From Sulfurimicrobium lacus (GTDB taxonomy: Bacteria > Pseudomonadota > Gammaproteobacteria > Burkholderiales > Sulfuricellaceae), in the NCBI RefSeq assembly GCF_011764585.1, contig NZ_AP022853.1, positions 248,001 to 312,000 on the forward strand: a stretch of 64,000 bases of DNA, read 5' to 3'. Below are positions 17,801 to 27,117 of the stretch, piece after piece. The position numbers were made by a program, and so were the translations under genes. A model generated the notes under the pieces. That model searched no databases. It worked only from the letters and a program-made list of their open reading frames with translations, and was not told the origin of the DNA. The number at the start of each line of letters is the position of its first letter. The first letter of the stretch is position 1.

Positions 17801-18130
17801 ATGGCAGGATTCGAGTTCTACAACGAAGAAACCGCGACACTGGAGAAAGAGATCGAACGTCTGGGCATGGCGCTCGATATCGACTGGTCCGACGATGTTC
17901 AGGTCAGGGCGCTGGCACGGGAAGCCCTGTCTCATGGCGCCAGCGAATTGCGGGCGGCGGCAAATCGTGCCGGCGATTACCGGCTGCGCGCCAAGGCCGA
18001 ACTGTTCGGTCTCGCCGCCGTGATGCTCAGGATTATGGAGAAAAGTGCCGGCGAAGGCGTTTTGACGCACGGCGGCCCGGCGTGGAAATCGTTCGGACGC
18101 GCCCTTTGGGAAGAGTCCTCCGGCGCCTGA
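17801..18130 (+). CDS. Small uncharacterised acidic helical protein
   Basis: About 109 residues, with no signal peptide, membrane segment or cysteine cluster. I do not recognise the family. It looks mostly helical ([20 protein letters not shown], then an Ala- and Arg-rich middle, [15 protein letters not shown]) and ends [15 protein letters not shown]. The ATG at 17801 is chosen because GGAG lies 6 bases upstream; starts at 17765 and 17795 are possible. It lies between the fbp terminator and yqgE, 40 bases before the latter, on the same strand. Codon use is like that of its neighbours, so it is probably a real gene. Confidence 0.65.
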   Translation: MAGFEFYNEETATLEKEIERLGMALDIDWSDDVQVRALAREALSHGASELRAAANRAGDYRLRAKAELFGLAAVMLRIMEKSAGEGVLTHGGPAWKSFGRALWEESSGA

Positions 18131-18170
18131 CACAGCGCTACTCACTGGCGAATATGCCATAATAACGCCC

Positions 18171-18731
18171 ATGAAAAGCGTCGATCTCACCCACCATTTC
18201 CTCATTGCCATGCCGGCGATGACGGACCCTTATTTCGCCAAGACGCTGACCTATATCTGCGAGCACAACGAGCAGGGTGCGCTGGGTATCGTGCTCAACC
18301 GGCGCATCGACCTGGATTTTCAGGCGCTGTTCGAACAGATAAAGATTCCACTCGAAAATCAGGCGTTGGCCGCAATGCCCGTGCACTACGGCGGGCCGGT
18401 GCAGATGGACCGGGGTTTCGTGCTGCATCAGCCGGCGGGAGAATGGCAGTCGAGCCTGCAGGTGGCGGAGGATATTGCACTGACCACATCGAAAGATATT
18501 CTCGAAGCGGTGGGGCGCGGCGAAGGGCCGGCCAAGCTCTTCGTCTCGCTCGGCTATGCCGGTTGGGAGGCCGGACAGTTGGAGCACGAGCTGGCGCAGA
18601 ATGCCTGGCTCACCGTGCCCGCCACGCCCGCCCTGATTTTCGACGAACCGGAAGAAACGCGCCTCGCGGCAGCGATGCAAATGCTCGGCGTGGATTTCGC
18701 ATTTCTGGCAGAGGACGCGGGGCATGCTTGA
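18171..18731 (+). CDS. yqgE: YqgE/AlgH family protein (DUF179)
   Basis: Conserved 186-residue protein of unknown biochemical role, named AlgH in Pseudomonas. It starts [14 protein letters not shown], continues [23 protein letters not shown], and has the [16 protein letters not shown] block, all signatures of this family. It is usually next to yqgF/ruvX, as here, where 42 bases and a heptamer inverted repeat separate them. pyrR and pyrB follow, so yqgE-ruvX-pyrR-pyrB-pyrC' is a probable operon. Confidence 0.93.
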   Translation: MKSVDLTHHFLIAMPAMTDPYFAKTLTYICEHNEQGALGIVLNRRIDLDFQALFEQIKIPLENQALAAMPVHYGGPVQMDRGFVLHQPAGEWQSSLQVAEDIALTTSKDILEAVGRGEGPAKLFVSLGYAGWEAGQLEHELAQNAWLTVPATPALIFDEPEETRLAAAMQMLGVDFAFLAEDAGHA

Positions 18732-18735
18732 GGCC

Positions 18736-18815
18736 GTGAGGGGTGAGGGGTTAGGGGTTAGGCGAGTGCGGTGATGGCGACCTCTACTCCTCACCCCTCA
18801 CCCCTCACCCCTCAC
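18736..18815. repeat. Inverted heptamer repeat (GTGAGGG units) at the yqgE-ruvX junction
   Basis: The left arm at 18736-18762 is a run of GTGAGGG/GTTAGGG heptamers. The right arm at 18789-18815 is the reverse complement of the same unit, matching at 25 of 27 positions. The 26-base loop between them holds the likely ATG of ruvX, and the right arm is translated as the N-terminus of RuvX. The arrangement of short-unit arms around a small loop matches the repeats at 39.63, 60.33 and 62.54 kb, though the unit differs. Confidence 0.85.
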
Positions 18816-19232
18816 CGAACCACCGTGCTTTGCTTCGACTTCGGCCTCCAGCGCATCGGCGTGGCGGTGGGGGATGTGACGATAGGCGTGGCGCATCCGC
18901 TGGAAACCATACACGGCGAAAGCAACGAGCAGAAGTTTGGCGCGATCGCCATTTTGATTCAGGAATGGCAGCCGGGGGCGCTGGTGGTGGGTCTGCCGCT
19001 GCACCTCGATGGTACGGAACATGAAATGACGTTGCGCTGCCGCAAGTTCTCCCGGCAACTGGAGGGGCGGTTCAATTTGCCTGTCGCGCTGGTGGATGAG
19101 CGCCTGACTTCCGAGGCGGCCAGCCAGGACTTGCGCGCCATGGGCATCGGCGGGCGCCGCCAGAAGGCGATGCTGGACCAGGTTGCCGCGCAGCTGATTT
19201 TGCAGACTTATCTGGACGAGAACAAAATTTAG
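18774..19232 (+). CDS. ruvX: RuvX/YqgF putative pre-16S rRNA nuclease (Holliday junction resolvase-like)
   Basis: RNase H-fold nuclease of about 152 residues thought to process pre-16S rRNA or resolve DNA junctions. Acidic metal ligands lie in CFDFGLQRIGVAVGD and in LVDERLTSEAA; GLPLHLDGTEHEM is the family middle motif. The frame opens at ATG 18774 inside a heptamer repeat, so residues 2-15 (ATSTPHPSPLTPHR) are repeat-derived and absent from typical RuvX. A GTG at 18825 would give a normal N-terminus but has no ribosome site. The gene is followed by pyrR after 10 bases. Confidence 0.88.
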   Translation: MATSTPHPSPLTPHRTTVLCFDFGLQRIGVAVGDVTIGVAHPLETIHGESNEQKFGAIAILIQEWQPGALVVGLPLHLDGTEHEMTLRCRKFSRQLEGRFNLPVALVDERLTSEAASQDLRAMGIGGRRQKAMLDQVAAQLILQTYLDENKI

Positions 19233-19242
19233 AGGTTCCAAC

Positions 19243-19740
19243 ATGCATCTACCTGACGCCGAAGTGCTGCTCCAGCACATGGCGCAACAGCTTAAACCTT
19301 TCATTACGGCGCGCAGCGCCCTGGTCGGAATTCACACCGGCGGCGTGTGGCTGGCGGAAAAGCTCCATCCCTTGCTGGATCAAGGCATGCCCATGGGAAC
19401 GCTGGATGTGTCCTTTTACCGCGACGATTTCGGTCAGGCAGGTTTGCACCCCAACATCGAGCCTTCCTCCATCCCATTCGACGTGGAAGGCCGCGACGTT
19501 ATTCTGGTCGACGATGTCCTCTACACCGGGCGCAGCGTGCGCGCGGCGATGAACGAGTTGTTCGACTACGGGCGTCCCGCCAGCATCATCCTGGCGGTCC
19601 TGATCGACCGCGGCGGACGCGAGTTGCCGATCGCCGCCCAGGTGGTCGGCGCCACGCTCGCCCTGGAGGCCAGGCAGAATATTCAGTTGAACCGCGATGA
19701 GCAGGGAACGCTTGGTCTTAGCCTGCATGAAAAGAATTAA
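19243..19740 (+). CDS. pyrR: PyrR: pyrimidine regulator/uracil phosphoribosyltransferase
   Basis: Phosphoribosyltransferase-fold protein of 165 residues. In Gram-positives PyrR binds pyr mRNA to attenuate transcription and also makes UMP from uracil; in proteobacteria its role is less clear. The PRPP loop is VILVDDVLYTGRSVRAAM, and GIHTGGVWLAEKL and LDVSFYRDDF match PyrR closely. It directly precedes pyrB by 21 bases. I see no PyrR-binding anti-antiterminator in that short gap, so regulation by attenuation is not evident here. Confidence 0.92.
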   Translation: MHLPDAEVLLQHMAQQLKPFITARSALVGIHTGGVWLAEKLHPLLDQGMPMGTLDVSFYRDDFGQAGLHPNIEPSSIPFDVEGRDVILVDDVLYTGRSVRAAMNELFDYGRPASIILAVLIDRGGRELPIAAQVVGATLALEARQNIQLNRDEQGTLGLSLHEKN

Positions 19741-19761
19741 AAGAATAAACGGAGTACGCCC

Positions 19762-20721
19762 ATGGCATTTCTGAGTAACAACCCGCAGCTCAGCCAGAAC
19801 GGCGAGTTGCAGCATCTGCTGACGATCGAAGGTTTGAATGCGGGAATGCTGCGGCATATCCTCGATACGGCCGAGTCATTCGTCGGGGTATCCGAGCGCG
19901 ACGTGAAGAAAGTGCCGCTGTTGCGCGGCAAGGCGATATTCAACCTGTTCTTCGAACCCAGCACGCGCACCCGCACCACCTTCGAGATCGCCGCCAAGCG
20001 TCTTTCCGCGGACGTGTTCAACCTCAACATCAGTGCCTCCTCCCAGTCCAAGGGCGAAACAGTGCTGGACACGGTGGACAACCTGGCTGCGATGCAGGCC
20101 GACATGTTCATCGTGCGCCACGCCCAGTCCGGTGCGGCGCACTTCATCGCGCGCCACGTCGCGCCGCACATCCACGTCATCAATGCCGGCGACGGGCGCC
20201 ATGCCCACCCCACCCAGGGCCTGCTGGACATGTACACCATCCGCCACTACAAGAAGGAGTTCCACAACCTGCGCGTGGCCATCGTCGGCGACGTGCTGCA
20301 TTCGCGCGTGGCGCGCTCGCAGATTCATGCGCTGACCACGCTGGGCGTGCCCGAGGTGCGGGTGATCGCCCCCAAGACGCTGCTGCCGGCCCAGGTCGAG
20401 CGCATGGGCGTGCAGGTTTACCACGACATGAAGCAGGGTCTGAAGGACGTCGACGTGGTGATCATGCTGCGTCTGCAGAACGAGCGCATGCGCGGCGCGC
20501 TGCTGCCTTCGGCGCAGGAATACTTCAAGTCCTACGGGCTGACCCAGGAAAAACTGGCGCTGGCCAAGCCGGACGCCATCGTGATGCACCCCGGTCCGAT
20601 GAACCGCGGGGTGGAAATCGACTCCAACGTGGCCGACGGCAAGCAGTCGGTGATCCTGCCCCAGGTGACGTTCGGCATCGCGGTGCGCATGGCGGTGATG
20701 AGCATTCTGGCGGGGAATTGA
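19762..20721 (+). CDS. pyrB: Aspartate carbamoyltransferase catalytic chain
   Basis: Second step of pyrimidine synthesis: carbamoyl phosphate plus aspartate gives carbamoyl aspartate. The 319-residue chain carries the carbamoyl phosphate motif [13 protein letters not shown] and the aspartate-side segments [17 protein letters not shown] and MLRLQNERM. No pyrI is adjacent. The following gene encodes an inactive dihydroorotase homologue, which matches the Pseudomonas-type enzyme where PyrB assembles with PyrC'. The pyrC' start lies 5 bases after the pyrB stop. Confidence 0.96.
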   Translation: MAFLSNNPQLSQNGELQHLLTIEGLNAGMLRHILDTAESFVGVSERDVKKVPLLRGKAIFNLFFEPSTRTRTTFEIAAKRLSADVFNLNISASSQSKGETVLDTVDNLAAMQADMFIVRHAQSGAAHFIARHVAPHIHVINAGDGRHAHPTQGLLDMYTIRHYKKEFHNLRVAIVGDVLHSRVARSQIHALTTLGVPEVRVIAPKTLLPAQVERMGVQVYHDMKQGLKDVDVVIMLRLQNERMRGALLPSAQEYFKSYGLTQEKLALAKPDAIVMHPGPMNRGVEIDSNVADGKQSVILPQVTFGIAVRMAVMSILAGN

Positions 20722-20726
20722 GACAT

Positions 20727-22001
20727 ATGAAGATACACATTAAAAACGGCCGTCTGATCGACCCGAAAAACAATATCGATGCGCTGCACGACGTGTTCAT
20801 CGCCGCCGGCAAGGTGGTGGGGAACGGCTCGGCGCCGGAAGGCTTCCATGCCAACCGGGTGATCGACGCCACCGGCATGGTGGTGTGTCCCGGCCTGATC
20901 GACCTTTCCGCCCGCTTGCGCGAGCCCGGCTTCGAATACATGGCCACGCTGGAGTCGGAAATGGATGCGGCGGTGGCCGGCGGCGTGACCAGCCTGGTGT
21001 GCCCGCCCGACACCGACCCGCCGCTGGACGAGCCGGGCCTGGTGGAGATGCTCAAGCATCGCGCCAAGAGCCTTAACCAGGCGCGGGTCTATCCGCTCGG
21101 TGCCCTGACGCAGAAACTGGAAGGCCAGCGCCTGACCGAAATGGCGGAATTGCATGACGCCGGTTGCGTGGCGTTTTCCCAGGCCGACGCGCCGCTGACC
21201 GACAGCAACGTGCTGTTCCGCGCCCTGCAGTACGCCTCGACCTTCGATTTCACGGTGTGGCTGCGTCCGCAGGACGCCTTTCTCGGCAAGGACGGCGTGG
21301 CGCACGATGGCGAAGTGGCGTCCCGTCTTGGTCTGGCCGGCATACCGGCGTGCGCCGAAACCATCGCGATTGCCAGAATCCTGCTCCTGATGAAAGAGAC
21401 CGCCGCCAGGGTCCACCTGTGCCGGCTGTCCACGCGCGACGGCGTGGAAATGGTGCGCCAGGCCAAGCGCGACGGACTGCCCCTGACTTGCGACATCGGG
21501 GTGCATCATGCGCATCTGTCCGAAATGGATATCGGCTTTTTCGACCCCAATTGCCACCTGGTGCCGCCGTTGCGCAGCCTGCGCGACCGCGATGCGCTGC
21601 GCGAGGGGGTGAAAAGCGGCGTCATCGACGCCCTGTGTTCCGACCATACGCCGGTGGATGACGATGCCAAGTTGCTGCCCTTCGCCGAAGCGGAAGCCGG
21701 CGTCACCGGCCTGGAACTGCTGCTGCCGCTGACGCTGAAATGGGCGGCGGAAATGGGCGTGGGTTTGTCCAAGGCGATTGCCATCATCACCACCGAGCCG
21801 GCGCGCATCCTGGCGCTCGACGCCGGCCACCTGACGCCCGGCCATAGCGCGGACATCTGCATTTTCGCGCCCGACGAATATTGGCAGGTGACGCCTGCCG
21901 CCCTGAAAAGCCAAGGCAAGAACACCCCGTTCCACAATATGGAGCTGGCGGGGAAGGTGAAATACACACTGGTGGACGGTAGCGTGGTTTACGAAGGCTA
22001 G
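20727..22001 (+). CDS. Non-catalytic dihydroorotase-like subunit PyrC' (PyrX)
   Basis: Amidohydrolase-fold protein of 424 residues, homologous to type I dihydroorotase. The metal-binding HxH of active enzymes (pattern DxHxHxR after PGLI) is replaced: here residues 59-65 read DLSARLR, with S61 and R63 in place of the histidines. A later ligand region reads HLCRLST where active enzymes have a second histidine. The C-terminal SDHTP motif is kept. Such degenerate proteins in Pseudomonas are required to assemble aspartate carbamoyltransferase, and the gene follows pyrB directly. An active dihydroorotase must be encoded elsewhere. ATG 20727 is favoured over the TTG at 20718. Confidence 0.88.
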   Translation: MKIHIKNGRLIDPKNNIDALHDVFIAAGKVVGNGSAPEGFHANRVIDATGMVVCPGLIDLSARLREPGFEYMATLESEMDAAVAGGVTSLVCPPDTDPPLDEPGLVEMLKHRAKSLNQARVYPLGALTQKLEGQRLTEMAELHDAGCVAFSQADAPLTDSNVLFRALQYASTFDFTVWLRPQDAFLGKDGVAHDGEVASRLGLAGIPACAETIAIARILLLMKETAARVHLCRLSTRDGVEMVRQAKRDGLPLTCDIGVHHAHLSEMDIGFFDPNCHLVPPLRSLRDRDALREGVKSGVIDALCSDHTPVDDDAKLLPFAEAEAGVTGLELLLPLTLKWAAEMGVGLSKAIAIITTEPARILALDAGHLTPGHSADICIFAPDEYWQVTPAALKSQGKNTPFHNMELAGKVKYTLVDGSVVYEG

Positions 22002-22005
22002 AGTA

Positions 22006-22034
22006 TTGCAAAACGGGCGGTGATTCCCCATATT
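22006..22034 (+). promoter_or_regulatory. Sigma-32-like heat-shock promoter of hsp20
   Basis: TTGCAA at 22006-22011, 14 bases, then CCCCATATT at 22026-22034. The -10 element matches the sigma-32 consensus CCCCATnT well and the spacing is right; the -35 is only partial. A short stem (GGCGG at 22043-22047, CCGCC at 22053-22057) follows in the leader. The target is the small heat-shock protein gene at 22093. Confidence 0.7.
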
Positions 22035-22092
22035 GGTTTTGTGGCGGCATTTCCGCCGTCCTTCGTGAACTCGCTAAATAAGGAGATAAATC

Positions 22093-22536
22093 ATGGCCGG
22101 TATTACCCGTTACGATCCCTTCAACCTTTCCCGCGTGGATCCGTTCAGTGACATCGACGATCTGTTCAAAGGCTTTTTCGTGCGCCCGATGGCCCTCGAA
22201 GGGCAGCCCCAGATGCAGATCAAGATGGACGTCAAGGAGGCTGACGGCGCCTATACCGTGCATGCCGACATACCCGGCGTGAAAAAAGAGGATATACACG
22301 TCACCATCGAAGGTAACCAGGTTTCGATCAGCGCCGAAGTGAAGAAGGAAAAGGAAGAAAAGCAGGGCGAGAAAGTGCTGCGTTCCGAACGTTACTACGG
22401 CAAGGTGGCGCGCAGTTTCACCCTGGCCCAGGACGTGGATGAAGCCAAGGCCCAGGCGAAATACGCCGATGGCGTGCTGGAACTGACGCTGCCGAAAAAA
22501 GCGGTCAGTTCCGCGAAGAAGCTGGCGATACAGTAA
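22093..22536 (+). CDS. Small heat-shock protein Hsp20/alpha-crystallin
   Basis: ATP-independent chaperone of 147 residues that holds unfolding proteins for later refolding. The alpha-crystallin domain spans about 40-140 and includes VHADIPGVKKEDIHVTIEGN and the ADGVLELTLPKK strand pair; a short N-terminal arm has the DPFSDIDDLFKGFF helix, and the C-terminus ends KKLAIQ. AAGGAGA stands before the ATG. A sigma-32-like promoter upstream and a strong terminator downstream make it a single-gene heat-shock unit. Confidence 0.95.
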   Translation: MAGITRYDPFNLSRVDPFSDIDDLFKGFFVRPMALEGQPQMQIKMDVKEADGAYTVHADIPGVKKEDIHVTIEGNQVSISAEVKKEKEEKQGEKVLRSERYYGKVARSFTLAQDVDEAKAQAKYADGVLELTLPKKAVSSAKKLAIQ

Positions 22537-22552
22537 ATCTGACCCGTGTGCC

Positions 22553-22589
22553 AAAGGCGGCGTCCCGAAACAGGGGTGCCGCCTTTTTT
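22553..22589 (+). terminator. Intrinsic terminator of hsp20
   Basis: AAAGGCGGC at 22553-22561 pairs with GCCGCCTTT at 22578-22586 and ends in a run of T; the 16-base loop itself holds CCC/GGGG that can extend the stem. It starts 17 bases after the hsp20 stop. Confidence 0.9.
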
Positions 22590-22633
22590 GTTTGCGCTCA
22601 CTTTCGCCGATTGACTCGCGTAGCGGCACATTG

Positions 22634-23608
<975 letters not shown>

Positions 23609-23620
23609 GCGCCGGAACGT

Positions 23621-24277
23621 ATGGCGAAACGCTCCAGCGGCGCGCTGACCTGGGTGTTCGACCTGGACAACACCCTGCACAACGCCTCGCCGCATATCTT
23701 CCCGCATCTCAACCGCGCCATGACGCAGTACGTGCAGGATCATCTGGCGCTGGATGAGAGCGCCGCGGACGAGTTGCGCGATCGCTACTGGCGGCGTTAC
23801 GGGGCGACCCTGCAGGGGCTGGTGCGGCATCACGGCACCGATCCAGGGCATTTTTTATGGCATACCCACCAGTTTCCCGCGCTGGAACGCATGGTGTTGC
23901 GCGAGCGCGGCCTGCGCACAGCGTTGCAGCGGCTGCGCGGGCGCAAGATCGTCTACACCAACGCACCGGATTTTTATGCGCGGGCGGTGCTGCGTCTGCT
24001 GCAGATCGACGATTTGTTCGATGCGGTATTTTCCATCGAAGGCGCGGGCTTCTGCCCCAAACCTGATGCGCAGGGCTTTTATCGCCTGTTTCACGCGCAG
24101 CGGCTCATGCCGGCGCGTTGCGTGATGGTGGAGGATTCGCTGGGCAATCTCAAGACGGCGAAACGGCTGGGAATGAAAACGGTATTGATCGGGCCGGCAC
24201 CCATGCGGGTTGCCGGCGTGGATGTAAGCCTGCGCTCGGTGCTGCAATTGCCGCGGATGCAGGAAAAACTAAAATAA
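23621..24277 (+). CDS. HAD-family pyrimidine 5'-nucleotidase
   Basis: HAD phosphatase of 218 residues resembling the yeast Sdt1/Phm8 pyrimidine nucleotidases, which dephosphorylate UMP and CMP. HAD motif I is FDLDNTLHN (nucleophile and acid aspartates), motif II lies in KIVYTNAP, the motif III lysine is in FCPKPDAQGF and motif IV is MVEDSLGNL. The helical cap between about residues 20 and 95 (YWRRYGATLQGL) is typical of this subfamily. Co-transcription with argB and slmA is likely. Substrate is assigned from family only. Confidence 0.88.
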   Translation: MAKRSSGALTWVFDLDNTLHNASPHIFPHLNRAMTQYVQDHLALDESAADELRDRYWRRYGATLQGLVRHHGTDPGHFLWHTHQFPALERMVLRERGLRTALQRLRGRKIVYTNAPDFYARAVLRLLQIDDLFDAVFSIEGAGFCPKPDAQGFYRLFHAQRLMPARCVMVEDSLGNLKTAKRLGMKTVLIGPAPMRVAGVDVSLRSVLQLPRMQEKLK

Positions 24278-24295
24278 ACAGCAAGGGAGAATCGA

Positions 24296-24871
24296 ATGGC
24301 GAGCAAACCGGGTGAGCGCAAGATGCAGATCCTGCAAGTGCTGGCAGAAATGCTGCAGCACCCGCAGGGGGAGAAAATAACCACCGCAGCACTGGCGGCC
24401 AGGCTGGAAGTTTCAGAAGCGGCGCTCTACCGCCATTTCGCCAGCAAGGCGCAAATGTTCGAGGGGCTGATCGAATTCATCGAGCAGAGCCTGTTCGGCA
24501 TCATCAACAAGGTCACCAGCGAGGAGCAGAACGGGGTCAAGCAGCTCGAAACCATGCTGTCCCTGCTGCTCGGCTTTGCCCAGAAAAACCCGGGCATGGT
24601 GCGCGTGCTGATCGGCGATGCGCTAGTCAATGAAAACGAGCGCTTGCAGGCCCGTATCAACCAGATTCACGACCGCCTCGAAGCGACCATCAAGCAATCC
24701 CTGCGCATCGCCGCGAGCCAGGACGGCCTGGGCGTTAGCGCAGACCCGGCGGCGCATGCCAACCTGATCATGAGTTTCATCGTGGGCCGCTGGCACCAGT
24801 TCGCCAAGAGCGGCTTCAAGCGCGAGCCGATGGAATATCTGCAGGCTCAGGCCAAGATTCTGCTGGGGTGA
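24296..24871 (+). CDS. slmA: Nucleoid occlusion factor SlmA (TetR family)
   Basis: TetR-fold DNA-binding protein of 191 residues that prevents FtsZ ring assembly over the nucleoid. The helix-turn-helix ITTAALAARLEVSEAALYRH near residues 29-48 and LIEFIEQSLFGIINKV closely resemble SlmA rather than ligand-responsive TetR proteins. Clear start with AAGGGAGA upstream. Its last 25 bases overlap the end of moeB on the other strand. SlmA binding sites are spread over a chromosome; I did not find one with certainty here. Confidence 0.92.
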   Translation: MASKPGERKMQILQVLAEMLQHPQGEKITTAALAARLEVSEAALYRHFASKAQMFEGLIEFIEQSLFGIINKVTSEEQNGVKQLETMLSLLLGFAQKNPGMVRVLIGDALVNENERLQARINQIHDRLEATIKQSLRIAASQDGLGVSADPAAHANLIMSFIVGRWHQFAKSGFKREPMEYLQAQAKILLG

Positions 24872-25608
24872 CACACCGGGCAAGCCGGGTCTTTCTTCAG
24901 GCGGACCTGGCGCCATTCCATGCTCAGTCCGTCGAGCAATTGCAGCTTGCCGGTTAGCGACTGGCCGATCCCGGCCAGCAGTTTGAGCGCCTCGGCCGCC
25001 TGGACTGCGCCGATGATGCCGACCAGGGGGGCGAACACGCCCATCACCGCGCAACGCTCCCCTTCTTCCTCTGCGCTTTCCGGGAACAGGCAGCTGTAAC
25101 AGGGGCTGTCCGGGTGACGCAGGTCGAACACCGTGACCTGCCCGTCGAAGCGAATCGCGGCGCCGGAAACCAGCGGTTTGGCATGCCGGACGCAGGCCTG
25201 GTTAATGGCGTGGCGGGTAGCGAAGTTGTCGCTGGCATCGAGTACCACGTCCGCCTGTCCCACCAGTTGCGCCAGTTCGTCGCCCGCGATGCGATGCGGA
25301 ATGGCGGTAACGCGAATTTCCGGGTTGATCGCTGCCAGGGTGCGCTGCGCGGAGTGCGCCTTGTTGCTGCCGAGGGAATGGGTGAAGTGGGCGATCTGGC
25401 GCTGCAGGTTGGTGAGGTCCACCGTGTCGCCGTCGCAGATCGTGATGTGGCCGACTCCGGCGGCGGCAAGATATAGCGCAATGGGTGAACCCAGCCCGCC
25501 GGCCCCGATGATCAGTGCATGGGCGGCAAGAAGCTTTTCCTGGCCTTCGACACCGAGCTGCGGCAGAAGGATGTGGCGGCTGTAGCGCAGGAGCTGGTTG
25601 TCGTCCAT
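24847..25608 (-). CDS. moeB: MoeB/ThiF family sulfur-carrier adenylyltransferase
   Basis: E1-like enzyme of 253 residues that adenylates the C-terminus of MoaD or ThiS for molybdopterin or thiazole synthesis. The start RYSRHILLPQLGVEGQ and the nucleotide loop IIGAGGLGSPIALYLAAAGV are classic. Zinc cysteines are in PCYSCLFP and CPVCHPS, and a further candidate catalytic cysteine is in GERCAVMGVFAP. MoeB and ThiF are hard to tell apart by sequence; no moaD or thiS is adjacent. It is the last gene of a leftward series gpmI-envC-ctpA-moeB, a known betaproteobacterial order. Confidence 0.9.
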   Translation of the reverse strand: MDDNQLLRYSRHILLPQLGVEGQEKLLAAHALIIGAGGLGSPIALYLAAAGVGHITICDGDTVDLTNLQRQIAHFTHSLGSNKAHSAQRTLAAINPEIRVTAIPHRIAGDELAQLVGQADVVLDASDNFATRHAINQACVRHAKPLVSGAAIRFDGQVTVFDLRHPDSPCYSCLFPESAEEEGERCAVMGVFAPLVGIIGAVQAAEALKLLAGIGQSLTGKLQLLDGLSMEWRQVRLKKDPACPVCHPSRILA

Positions 25609-25668
25609 CGGTACCCTTGCCGGCCTCCCCGGGTCAGGGAGGCGGTTTGGCGCAAACCCTGTCGTGGA

Positions 25669-27102
25669 TTAACGGTTCTTCAGGATTTGCAAACCCTTGA
25701 GCAGGTTTACCGCCTGATTCAATTGGTAGTCGTTTTTCGATACCACTTCGCGTTCCCCGCTAGTGGCATCGCTCTTGCTATCGCCTTTGCCTTTGGCAGG
25801 CGCTTCCTGATTTGGTGCGGGAGCCTTGACTGGCGCGGCCTCGGGCTTGTTTCCATCCTGGCCGTTGATCAGGTGGCGCTCCAGGTCCGCTTCGCGCAGA
25901 TTGAACAAGGAGTCCTTGTCCACGCCATTGACTGTCGCTTCTTCCGCCACGATATCCGGCGTGATGCCTTTGGCCTGGATTGAACGCCCGTTAGGCGTGA
26001 AGTAGCGCGCGGTGGTCAGCTTGATCGCGGTGCCGTTGCCGAGCGGCAGCACGGTTTGCACCGAACCTTTGCCGAAGGACTGGGTGCCGATGATGATGGC
26101 ACGCTTGTGGTCCTGCAATGCGCCGGCGACGATTTCGGACGCCGAGGCTGAGCCGCCGTTGATCAGTACCGCCAGCGGCACGCTCTTTACGCTTGCCGGC
26201 AGGTTCTTGAGGTAATCGCTTTCCTTCGGTCCGCGCAGGTAATTTTCCTTGTTCGCGGTGAGTTTCATTTTGGCCTCTTCGGTGCGGCCTTCGGTGTAAA
26301 CCACCAGCGAATTTTCCGGCAGGAATGCGGCGGCAACGCCGACCGCGCCGTTGAGCAGGCCGCCGGGGTCGTTCCTCAGGTCCAGCACCAAACCCTTGAG
26401 CGGTCCCTTGTTCTGTTTGATGAGATCCTCGAGCGCCTTGGCGAGATTTTCTCCGGTGTGCTCCTGGAATTGGGTTACCCGCACGTAGCCGTAGCCGGAT
26501 TCGAGCAGCTTGGATTTCACGCTCTTGATCTTGATGATGGCGCGCGTGATGGTGAAAACAAGTGGCTTGTTCTGCCCTTTGCGCATCACGGTCAGGATGA
26601 TCTGGGTGTTGGGCTTGCCGCGCATGCGTTTGACCGCATCGTTGATGGTCATGCCTTTGACGGGCGTGTCGTCCAGCTTGATGATGAGGTCGCCGCTCTT
26701 GATGCCGGCGTTGAAGGCCGGAGTGTCCTCGATGGGGGAGACCACCTTGACGAAGCCGTCTTCCATGCCCACTTCGATCCCCAGGCCGCCGAATTCGCCC
26801 TGGGTTCCCACCTGCAATTCCTTGAATGCATCGGTATCGAGATAGGCGGAGTGCGGGTCGAGGCCGGAGAGCATGCCGTTGATGGCCTCGTTGATGAGCT
26901 TCTTGTCTTCCACCGGTTCGACGTAATCGCTTTTGATCTTGCCGAATACTTCTGCAAAGGCGCGCAACTCCTCAACCGGGAGGGGGCTATCGACCTTCTT
27001 GTCGGCCACGGCTGAATAATTCAGGCTCAGCATTACACCGAGCAGGGCGCCCATGGCGATCAGGCCGAATTTTTGCATTTTGCCGCGCATCTGTTTCTCC
27101 AA
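25669..27102 (-). CDS. Carboxy-terminal processing protease CtpA (S41)
   Basis: Periplasmic S41 serine protease of 477 residues. The N-terminal hydrophobic segment (GLIAMGALLGVMLSLNY) is a signal peptide or anchor. The PDZ domain spans about 95-180 (EFGGLGIEVGMEDGFVKVVS). The catalytic serine is in NGGSASASEIVAGALQD and lysine in IGTQSFGKGSVQT. The C-terminal tail is Pro- and Lys-rich. It follows envC by 15 bases; in other bacteria CtpA-type enzymes trim cell-wall hydrolases or their activators, so action on the EnvC-dependent pathway is plausible. It differs from Prc at 8.0 kb by its shorter length and lack of the large N-terminal domain. Confidence 0.92.
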   Translation of the reverse strand: MEKQMRGKMQKFGLIAMGALLGVMLSLNYSAVADKKVDSPLPVEELRAFAEVFGKIKSDYVEPVEDKKLINEAINGMLSGLDPHSAYLDTDAFKELQVGTQGEFGGLGIEVGMEDGFVKVVSPIEDTPAFNAGIKSGDLIIKLDDTPVKGMTINDAVKRMRGKPNTQIILTVMRKGQNKPLVFTITRAIIKIKSVKSKLLESGYGYVRVTQFQEHTGENLAKALEDLIKQNKGPLKGLVLDLRNDPGGLLNGAVGVAAAFLPENSLVVYTEGRTEEAKMKLTANKENYLRGPKESDYLKNLPASVKSVPLAVLINGGSASASEIVAGALQDHKRAIIIGTQSFGKGSVQTVLPLGNGTAIKLTTARYFTPNGRSIQAKGITPDIVAEEATVNGVDKDSLFNLREADLERHLINGQDGNKPEAAPVKAPAPNQEAPAKGKGDSKSDATSGEREVVSKNDYQLNQAVNLLKGLQILKNR

Positions 27103-27117
27103 CTCAATCTTGTAATG

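Noticed and set aside
18736-18815. CRISPR array from repeated heptamers
   Set aside because: Units are 7 bases without spacers, the two arms are inverted to each other, and no cas gene is near.
20532-22031. A 499-codon open frame antisense to pyrB/pyrC'
   Set aside because: No family likeness and it covers two well-supported genes.
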